Assembly (NCBI GenBank): GCA_000711775.1
Contig: ARYC01003549.1
Span: forward strand, 1 to 64,000
DNA length: 64,000 nucleotides
Reading direction: 5' to 3'
DNA from: Oxytricha trifallax
Taxonomy: Eukaryota; Ciliophora; Spirotrichea; Sporadotrichida; Oxytrichidae
Both the position numbers and the translations under genes were made by a program. Positions within the stretch are counted from its first letter, which is position 1; every line of letters begins with the position of its first letter. The notes under the pieces were generated by a model, which saw only the letters and a list, made by a program, of their open reading frames with translations, did not search any database and was not told where the DNA came from. This document shows, in pieces, positions 56,901-64,000 of the stretch.

Positions 56901-57057
56901 CATGGTTACTAATTTTGGTATCAGTTCTTTTTAATAGTCTCTTCTTGAGTTATTACTAGATAAATTTAGAAACTTGACATATTGATTAATATTAGACTTT
57001 AATTTATTTAATAAGACTTTAATTTTAATTTTATTTGATGTCATGAATATTTTAATT

Positions 57058-57135
57058 TGATTAAAAGTATAACAAACAATAACACCTATAACAAACTATA
57101 ACAACTCTTACAAACTCTAACAAACTATAACAAAA
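57058..57135. repeat. Degenerate ACAAACTATA tandem repeat
   Basis: Six or so imperfect units of about 11 bp (ACAAACTATAA, ACAAACTCTA). The surrounding 56950-57600 has no gene. Confidence 0.7.
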
Positions 57136-57629
57136 TAATAAATCAATATTAATAAACAACTAATTAAAGCCACTAATGCTTGTTTTGACGAGTAAATCAA
57201 TAAAAAGCAATAAGAAGTCTATAATTAACTACTTAAAAATATCAACTAATTAGTTTGCTTGAATAACTGTAATTGTCAGCATAATGATAATTATAGAATT
57301 AGACTTTGCAAATTTGCCTTGCATAAAATTTGGAACCAAAACTTCTTCATTCTACAATGATTATTTTTTTTATTTTTATGGTGATTTTAATGAGCATATT
57401 TTGATATCAATTTATAATCACTTTAAGTATAAGTCTATTGTTTAGTCAACTAAATTTAAGTTCTAAACCATGCTTGTAGTATTCATTTTTCATAATTAAT
57501 TTTAATTATTAAATTTTAAATTAATAAGTGTTAGTTAAAAGCCTTATAATTCTTAGTGATAATGGTTTTAATTTATTTAAGTTGAATTATTAACTACAAA
57601 TCATAAACTCAGTATTCTATTTGATAGGG

Positions 57630-58424
57630 TCAATAGCTTTAAACATTCCCTTGACCATCAATCACCCCTTGGTCGTGAAGTTACATGACAAGGGACTTAT
57701 AGTTGAGCAGATCGTCAATTTGGTTCTTCATCATGGCTATTTCATCTCTCACCCTCTTGTTTTAGTCCAAAAACTTCCTCTTGCTAATAATGCTATCTGA
57801 CTCTTGATTTTTCTCCTCCTCTTAAATAGGCTGTCTGGCTTTCATTTTGGTACTTTACTTGATTAGATATGCAGATCTCCCCTTATAAACTAGAATACCT
57901 CAATGATAAAAAAATATTACCACTTTAGTTTAGAGAGCCATTCAAAGCCGAGATGAACTCAGTCTTCATAAGAACTAATGAGTTCTATGATTAGTCGAGT
58001 CTCTTTCTTCTGTCTTACTTAGCTTTTAAAATCATCTCATTTATGCCTTGATTATCGAGAGACAGAAAGACATCGGTTATCCACTTCTTATCGAGATGAA
58101 GCCAATCTGCCTAATCTAGAAGATATTTAAGAAAACTGGGCTTTTAAAGTGCATACTCCAGAAAATCGTCCCCAGTTAACCCCTCAATCTAAGGCACAGC
58201 TGCATCCACTACATCACATCTTTTTAAAAACTATAAGTTTTAATTTAAGCAAAGTTTACCTCTTTCTCACCAGTCAATATATTTCTGAAAAAATAAATAT
58301 TTGTACAGTTAATTTTTGGTAAATATGCTCCACATTCTTGGCATAAGAAGTCATACAATTCCTTTTTACTGTCAATTTTTTCTCTGACTTAATTTACATG
58401 AATTTGTTTAAGCTGGCTGTTCAT
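57630..58424 (-). CDS. Divergent relative of the TBE 22-kDa protein, with introns
   Basis: ATG 58422-58424 starts MNSQLKQIHVNQVREKID. Then come SKKELYDFLCQECGAYLPKI and FFRNILTGEKE; a GTAAAC...TATAG intron of 29 nt (about 58260); FLKRCDVVDAAVPQIEGLTG, DDFLEYALQKPSFLKYLL, LDKKWITDVFLSLDNQGINE and MILKAKQDRRKR; a second probable intron near 57910; and a charged coiled-coil end, ARQPIQEEEKNQESDSIISK to HDQGVIDGQ, stopping at TGA 57630-57632. Block by block it parallels the TBE protein: SKEDLYRYL / SKKELYDFL; ILCDEKKAFKN / ILTGEKEFLKR; LREIIEKAHKKR / INEMILKAKQDRRKR. It is divergently arranged with the DD34E transposase at 58616-60276. Better preserved than the TBE copies. Confidence 0.55.
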
Positions 58425-58615
58425 TTCTATTTCTTATTTTTTGTTGTCTTATACTGAAATCAGGACTAGTTTCAATATGAAATATTTAATTAATAATAAA
58501 TTTTTTAATAATTAATACTATTAGAAGAAAATGTAAACTATTATAGTTTATATGGAAAACTATATTAAAGAAATATTTTTCACTATAGTTATTTAACTCT
58601 GCTTTATTATAGGGA

Positions 58616-60276
58616 GCAATAAAAGAAGTTAGAGTTTCAACAGGATGATATTAGAAAATATTTCAGGATCTCGAATACCCACGAAAGCAGTGATGAGCAT
58701 GATGATCGTAATCAATAATTTGAGTAATCTGAATAAGTCGCTCAGGATGACTCTAAACCATTATCACAATAACTCAGTTGATTTATTAGAAGGTTTAAAC
58801 CTTAAATGCAATTATGATATACCAAGTTACCTGAGATTTAATTTTAAAGCTTGAGGAGACTTGCGCAAAGTAGATTGTCGATTAAGTCTACTCAACAATA
58901 ATTACAGACCCAAAAAAGATTGTGAATACTAATTAAAGTGAAATAACTCTAAATGGGGCATTAACTTAATATGAAATTCAGACACTTAAAAATTAAGTGT
59001 TTATCTTCTCAAATGAAGTAGAGTCTATTTCAAATTTTATCCAATAAGAGTTCAATAAACCTTCAGATTTATTTAAAGAGGTAAGTCTAAATAATTTTTA
59101 GTTATTCTTTAAAAAGCTAGAAAATTCTTGTAAGTAAAAATAGCGATTCTATATTTATTAAAATTTTAATTTTAGAACTAGCAATATCATGGAAAGTGTA
59201 TTTAAACAAGAAGTGATTCCAAGTAAATATTATTCAGTTGAAATGGGTGCCAAAAGTCATGCCTAATAAAACGGCTAAAAATTACTAGATACAAGCTTTA
59301 AAATATTCTTTAAGACTAAGATGGTCATTGCTTGGATGTTGATAATACAAGCAGTTTAAAGAATCGCGGTTTAGTGTGATGCATTTAAACAATTGTCGAA
59401 TAATTAAATGCTACTGGGAATTAGCTTAAATCACTAAAGTAGCTATAAAATCTAATTCAAGATAAGCTTAATTGTATATTATCTTGCTCAAAATTAAGAA
59501 GAATATTAAAGAGCAGTCTAGGATATAGCTTTAAAAAGGTTTACCAAACTGATACAAAAACAAATTCTATAAACTACTTACTCTACAGATAAATAGCAGC
59601 GAAATTTTACATTGAAAGCTTTCATCACAGAAGATATTGATTAACATTTATGAGAGACAATAATAGAACTATCAATACAAAAGTTGGAGCTAGAAAAGAT
59701 AAAGGAATTATTCAGACTAGTTAGTGAGAATGTATGGAGTTAACATAATAGCAGCAATTGGAAGTGATAATTCATTTTGTTTTCATTAAATATCGGTAGG
59801 ACAAATAGTGAAACATTCTACAACTTTTTGCTACATCTCATTTCTCATCTGGATAGTAAGAGACATGGATGGAGGGCAGACACGATTTTACTTTTAGACA
59901 ATGTAACCTATCATGGAAGCCTTTACATCACTAGAAAATTTAGACTACTTCAAGTCCCTGTCATGTACTTGGGCCCATACTAGTATGATCTAGCTTCTAT
60001 CGAAAAATGCTTCTCTTTCATAAAAAGAAATTTAAGGTTCAGAAAATAGAAAGCTGATTAAATTTCATTCTTAAAGGATTTAGGCCAAGAAATGTCAAAT
60101 TTTGACTTTGGTTGGGCTAAGACATGTTTCCAAGCAAGTCTTAGAAATGCTTTAAAGGCATTAGAACTATAAAAATTTGATTGTTTTACAGTGAGATCCT
60201 ATTTCACAATGGCAAAAGCTATAAGGGTAGATATCAAGAGATAACATCCATAGTTAATAAGATAGTTGTTAAAATG
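58616..60276 (+). pseudogene. Second DD34E (Tc1/mariner-IS630) transposase, first Asp lost
   Basis: The N-terminal acidic part (about 58616-58800) reads EFQQDDIRKYFRISNTHESS. The next part (about 58880-59082) reads ITDPKKIVNTNQSEITLNGA and SISNFIQQEFNKPSDLFKE and ends at a GTAAGT. The DNA-binding region is poorly readable. About 59490-59620 reads RRILKSSLGYSFKKVYQTDT. The first catalytic site reads KILINIYERQ, where a mariner-type INIDE is expected, so Asp is Tyr (59649-59651). Downstream come SETFYNFLLHLISHLDSK, LLLDNVTYHG (Asp at 59897-59899) and LASIEKCFSFIKRN (Glu at 60002-60004), with exactly 34 residues between Asp and Glu. Frame to TGA 60274-60276. Inactive as it stands. Confidence 0.7.
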
Positions 60277-61720
60277 AGAATAATAGGAATTAAGCAAAAC
60301 CCCAAGGTAAGATAATCATTATAAAAATTTTGAAAGAATTTTGACTTTTGACAAAAAGTTATCACTAAATTCACCTAAAGGTAAGTTACAACGAATAAAA
60401 CATTTTTTCATTTATTCTAGTTATTAGATTAGAATTAATTTCATAAATATTTTAATTTAAAGTCTTTAAAGACAATAAAATCTTAAATCAGAATGACTAA
60501 TAAATTCTTTATGTTTATTAATAATTTTTTAAAAAATTGACCCAAATACAAATAGTCAATTTGGTCATTTTTATAATTTAATTTATATTGTTTTTTAAAC
60601 TAATTTAATAATCCGTAAAGGGTCTGCGGAGTTGTGAATCCGCAGACCCTCTGCGGTATATTTTAAAATAAAATAAAACTCTTTAGAATCTTCAAATTAT
60701 AAATACTTTAAAATTTTGTTAATATCTTAATTTATTTTAATTAAAAAGTTAAAGTTTAATATCACTAAGTCCAATTCTTTAATTTATAGTAATGATTACA
60801 GTTTCTAAAAAGTTATCTATTATCAATTTATTTAAATGTTTTGGGGAGTTATATTAAGGTATTCAGTGTTTTTAAAAAAAGAGCTATCTTATTATTGTAG
60901 ATTTATAAAATATATTTAATTTCCTAAACTTCTAGAAATTGAAAATTCATCGTCCTTATTTAATTTACTTTACATTATAATATCTGTTAGTTTGAGTTAA
61001 AATGAAAAATAAAAATAGCTTTTAAAAGTTACAAAATAAAGTTTATGATTAAATAATTAAACTGCTTTTTAAACTACAATAGTAAATAATAAATGACTGA
61101 AATTCATCATTGGCTTTATATCTAAGTTTTTACATCAATTTAAAATATAATTTGCTTATAGCTAATCAACTAAATGGATGTCTAGATAAACATGATAATT
61201 ATCAAATAAAAATCTTCATAATATTATTAATAGTTAATTTGCCTAATTAGAGCCTCATTGTAAATAATACACAGACTGCTCAAGATTTTTAAAACAATAA
61301 AGTGATCTAAAACCTTGTTGGCAAAATACTTTAAGAAAAACTTTGAATAAAGTCAATCTCAATATACACATGACTTACTATGAATTAATTTATAAAAAGG
61401 AGATTAATTAGACATTCTTCATATTTTAGATAAATTTAGATAAGAAATAATAATTAAGAAAAAAAATTAGGATATAAAATATAAAAATATTTTATCAGCA
61501 ATACAGGGACATTGACATTCAACATCATTAAGTCAAATTCCATTTTTTATTTTTAATCTTAAAAAAGAAGCTATATATATTTAATTATTTTGATTTAAAA
61601 AATTATAATTTTCAAAATTCTATTAAAATTTAAACTCATGGGGTTTACTTAAATTATATTCAACAATTCTTTAATTTCACGTTAATGTATTCCTGAATTT
61701 TGTCTTTATTCTTTTTGAAG
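60277..61720. other. AT-rich spacer with one GC hairpin
   Basis: No recognisable gene. Contains the hairpin at 60620-60649. Confidence 0.5.
60620..60649. repeat. Perfect 11-bp GC hairpin
   Basis: GGGTCTGCGGA, loop of 8, TCCGCAGACCC, with the word CTGCGG repeated just after and CCG just before. It stands out in DNA above 80% AT and lies about 340 nt beyond the second transposase, so it could be part of an element end or a structured RNA. Confidence 0.75.
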
Positions 61721-61786
61721 ATGCATGTTTGTAAAATGAGCCAATCAAAATCTAACTCATAATATTTTTAAAAAAAACCTGAGAAA

Positions 61787-62377
61787 GTCTATTTAGTTTA
61801 AGGCAAGAATCTCGGCAGATTTCAAGCTAACTCCACAGAGACAGTCCAGACAAATTCGGTTTCAAGCCCCAACTACAGAGTGACCAGTTAAGGCCCGCAA
61901 TAAATTTAACTTCACAATAATCAGCAATGCCCACCAAATCTCTCATCAAGAGTAATTTGCAAGACTGCTTAAGGAAGATGAAACCCAAGGTTTAACTACT
62001 GATAATTAGAAAGAATTGTAAGGGAGATAGCACTTAGAGATATAAAGATATTGCTAAAGGTCTTAAAACATTAATATTAGATTTGTCCGTAAAATCGTCG
62101 GAGCATTATTAAAAGCTGATTGCGCTCCAAGAAGCAGCTGAAAGCTTCTTTGCAGGCATATTCGATTAATTAATTTAAAAATATACATTGTTATTCTTCT
62201 CAATATGTGAATAGCTACATAAACATTGTTATTATTAATGATACTTTTTTTGTTGAATATTTGGAGAAAATACTAAAAAATTATTGTTGGAAAGCAATGA
62301 TAGAATTATTATATTTTTTTTTAAAAAAAAACTATTCAAGGATGCGTACCAGTCTGCGGTTCATGCTAAATGAGGGC
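61787..62377 (+). CDS. Histone H3-like sequence, segments with an IES (copy 1)
   Basis: Frame to about 62163: MPTKSLIKSNLQDCLRKM, VQLLIIRKN, QRYKDIAKGLKT, and LIALQEAAESFFAGIF. These match the H3 alpha-1 and alpha-2 region (LIRK...FQRLVREIAxDFKT...ALQEAAEAYLVGLF), with about 10 extra residues in loop 1. After a 174-bp spacer the sequence resumes with FKDAYQSAVHAK, the H3 LFEDTNLCAIHAK region. The repeat TATTC at both edges makes an in-frame join. The tail before the fold is not a canonical H3 tail. Copy 1 lacks the H3 C-terminus. Another frame (ATG 61721, MHVCKMSQSKSNSQ) overlaps upstream. A divergent H3 variant or a decaying copy. Confidence 0.6.
62164..62337. other. Candidate IES with TATTC pointer in the H3-like gene
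   Basis: TATTC occurs at 62159-62163 and 62333-62337. Removing one copy plus the 169 bp between joins GGC ATA TTC to AAG GAT GCG, keeping the frame and restoring the H3 order GIF-KDAYQSAVHAK. The interval is strongly AT-rich. Confidence 0.65.
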
Positions 62378-62509
62378 TTTAGTAAGTCTAATTGAAGAGA
62401 TAAAAATGCAAAATATATTTTTATAGAAATTCAAAAATATTTAATTCATTAATTAAGATTAATGTGTTTTATTCAAAATCAATAATTTCCTATTTATTTG
62501 TTCAAGAAA

Positions 62510-62870
62510 AGGGAAAGGCAATTTTAAGTTCCTAGGCTAAGCCAAGAAAATTTTATTTTAAATTCCAAAAGTTCCCAGCAAATTCAAGCCAGGACAGCTA
62601 GCCCTCTATAATAACTTAATGAGGCACTAGTCTATCATCGCTAAACTATCCTTCCAGAGTCTTGTTTATTATTTTAAGAAGCAGCTACCCAAACATCAGA
62701 TTTACATTCCACGGGCTGATTGCGACTCTCCAGTCGAAGGACATTTAATACTAAAATGTATTAAATAATTTATATCTAAGCCGAAGGATCAGAGTAGCGC
62801 TCTTCAATAAATTTAATTGAAGAGATCTGCTGCTCGATCTACTTCACTTTATATTTTTTATATATATTTA
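62510..62870 (+). CDS. Histone H3-like sequence, separate segments (copy 2)
   Basis: One frame (about 62530-62690) reads PSKFKPGQLALYNNLMRH and SIIAKLSFQSLVYYF, matching the H3 alpha-N/alpha-1 region (YKPGTxALREIRRYQ...LIRKLPFQRLVREI). In another frame (from 62719) IATLQSKDIQ and, after a short AT-rich stretch, LSRRIRVA match the H3 C-terminus VTIMPKDIQLARRIRGE. The alpha-2 part is missing between them. Either a second, rearranged H3-like gene, or the missing ends of copy 1 in scrambled order. Confidence 0.5.
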
Positions 62871-63180
62871 AGTTTCAGCAATAGGGGCAAAAATAATCTA
62901 TACTAAAACTTAATTCATTTTATCTCTCTTTCACAAATATTTGTTTGTCAATGAAGTTCACTTACTAAGGAGGGCCTAACCTTTTTGATAATCTAAAAAA
63001 GTATTTTTTTTAACGATGCTCTTTTTATGTTGAACCGCCAATGCTTTTCAAATTCTTGATTGCATTATAAATTTTATTATATATTTTTTAAGATTAATTA
63101 CTTACTCCATTTTTTTTCTTTTTTTTTATCTTAATGATGAGTAAAATTACTGGAAATATTTTTATTATATGTTTAAATTA

Positions 63181-63640
63181 TTAAATGAACTCATATAATC
63201 AATTTGCTTCTTTGACTTAATCAATTCCCAAATCTCTTCCATCTAGTACTGCCCAATCTAAATTCATAGACTAGTAATATTGCAATTTTTTCATGATGAT
63301 AGGCAAAAAGATACTAAATGGATATTGATTCAGTATTCTTTAATATCGATGTAAATAAATCAAATGAATAGTAAAAAGAGCAGTCAATCAACAAAACATT
63401 TTTTAATTCATCATCAAGATTTAATTATATTTTGCAGAGTAAACAGTAATCTAAACTCCTGTGATTTATACTAGAAAGCAGATTATTCGCAACCTAAGGA
63501 CAAAAGAATGTAAACTTAAACATTTCAATTAAGTAGAGCATCCATTAAGGCTCCTTTAATATCTTCTGAGCAAGTATTCTACGATAAAGTGAAATCTTTT
63601 GTAAAGTCCTATTAAAACATATATAATTTCTAAAAAGACA
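63181..63640 (+). CDS. Coding-like segments (unidentified)
   Basis: A frame from ATG 63185 (MNSYNQFASLTQSIPKSLPS, then STAQSKFIDQQYCNFF) and later pieces (TPVIYTRKQIIRNLRTKECK; RASIKAPLISSEQVFYDKV) have some coding character in different frames. No family recognised. 62880-63180 is AT-rich. Confidence 0.3.
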
Positions 63641-63710
63641 AAATTGGAAAAAAAAATAAAACCATTTTATAAAACTATTACCAATTCTTAAAAATTTGAT
63701 ATTAAAAATG

Positions 63711-64000
63711 TAGATTTAGAGGATTATGCTTTGGGATTGCACGAAAAATTGTTGAGTATAATTCTGTACAGTCTTAAGAATAAAGAGAACATACGAGGAC
63801 TGTCAATGAAATTATTATCAATCTTAAGAAAAATATGATAAGCATTAAGTAGCAAGGATAGGATGAGTATGTTAGTAATAGAGAGAAAGAAAATAAAGAA
63901 GTCATGCAGAAATATTAAATACAAATTAACAGAGGCATTATGAAAAATGAATGGAATGAGGAGTGAACAAATGCAAAGATAACAAGAATACTTTTTACGA
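63711..64000 (+). CDS. Helical coding segment running to the window end
   Basis: Frame DLEDYALGLHEKLLSIILYS followed by LKNKENIRGLSMKLLSILRK to TGA 63836-63838, then in another frame ALSSKDRMSMLVIERKKIKK and SCRNIKYKLTEAL. Regular hydrophobic spacing suggests alpha helices. The - strand standard-code ORF at 63724-63924 is a shadow. The gene may continue beyond the window. Confidence 0.4.

Noticed and set aside
1..64000. CRISPR arrays, bacterial operons, Shine-Dalgarno sites
   Set aside because: No regular direct-repeat/spacer array was seen; genetic code, introns and transposons are ciliate, so bacterial features are not expected.

Overview
The window reads as germline (micronuclear) DNA of a spirotrich ciliate of the Oxytricha/Sterkiella/Stylonychia type. 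Three things seen in the sequence support this. Recognisable proteins read through TAA and TAG as glutamine, and only TGA acts as stop. Transposons end in G4T4/C4A4 telomere-like repeats and carry the gene set of TBE (telomere-bearing) elements. Gene segments are separated by AT-rich spacers, several flanked by short direct repeats that behave like pointers of internal eliminated sequences (IESs). ORFs predicted with the standard code are mostly misleading here. Because only TGA stops translation in very AT-rich DNA, I also treat open-frame length alone as weak evidence and rely on motifs and composition.

Layout. 0-2.4 kb: right part of TBE copy 1 (22-kDa-type gene, DD34E transposase, inverted repeat), inserted in a ~450-codon Gln-rich ORF (2.4-3.8 kb). 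4-12 kb: fragments of unidentified genes, two fold-back elements and families of small hairpins. 14.4-15.7 kb: decayed TBE copy 2. 16.0-16.4 kb: a MITE with an 8-bp target duplication. 18.3-28.3 kb: pieces of what may be one large surface/membrane protein gene on the + strand, interrupted at 23.07-26.67 kb by a ~2-kb element with ~255-bp terminal inverted repeats and a decayed Rep-like superfamily-3 helicase gene. That element was itself invaded by a 1.6-kb insertion with a 15-bp target duplication. 28.9-30.3 kb: an unusually GC-rich coding-like stretch. 30.5-33.1 kb: MORN-repeat fragments, a choline-transporter-like 5' gene fragment, and a Cys-rich segment. 34.3-38.3 kb: two surface-protein genes arranged head to head around a 317-bp inverted duplication. 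38.4-40.8 kb: TBE copy 3, cut off inside its 22-kDa gene and abutting a METTL27-like methyltransferase gene (40.8-41.5 kb). 42.8-47.2 kb: unidentified coding segments and two small inverted-repeat elements. 47.6-48.8 kb: a 1.2-kb near-perfect palindrome. 48.9-53.3 kb: a KH-domain RNA-binding protein gene (containing a 1-kb palindromic IES) and a two-domain rhodanese/mercaptopyruvate sulfurtransferase gene, both on the - strand. 53.8-56.9 kb: a coiled-coil protein gene. 57.6-60.3 kb: a divergent relative of the TBE 22-kDa protein next to a second DD34E transposase. 61.7-62.9 kb: fragmented histone H3-like sequences. The end of the window holds unidentified coding segments.

How it fits together: ordinary somatic-destined genes are broken by IESs and transposons that would have to be removed during macronuclear development. 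Many genes also need 1-2 nt shifts to stay in frame. These may be tiny IESs, pseudogene decay or assembly errors, and the sequence alone does not decide between them.
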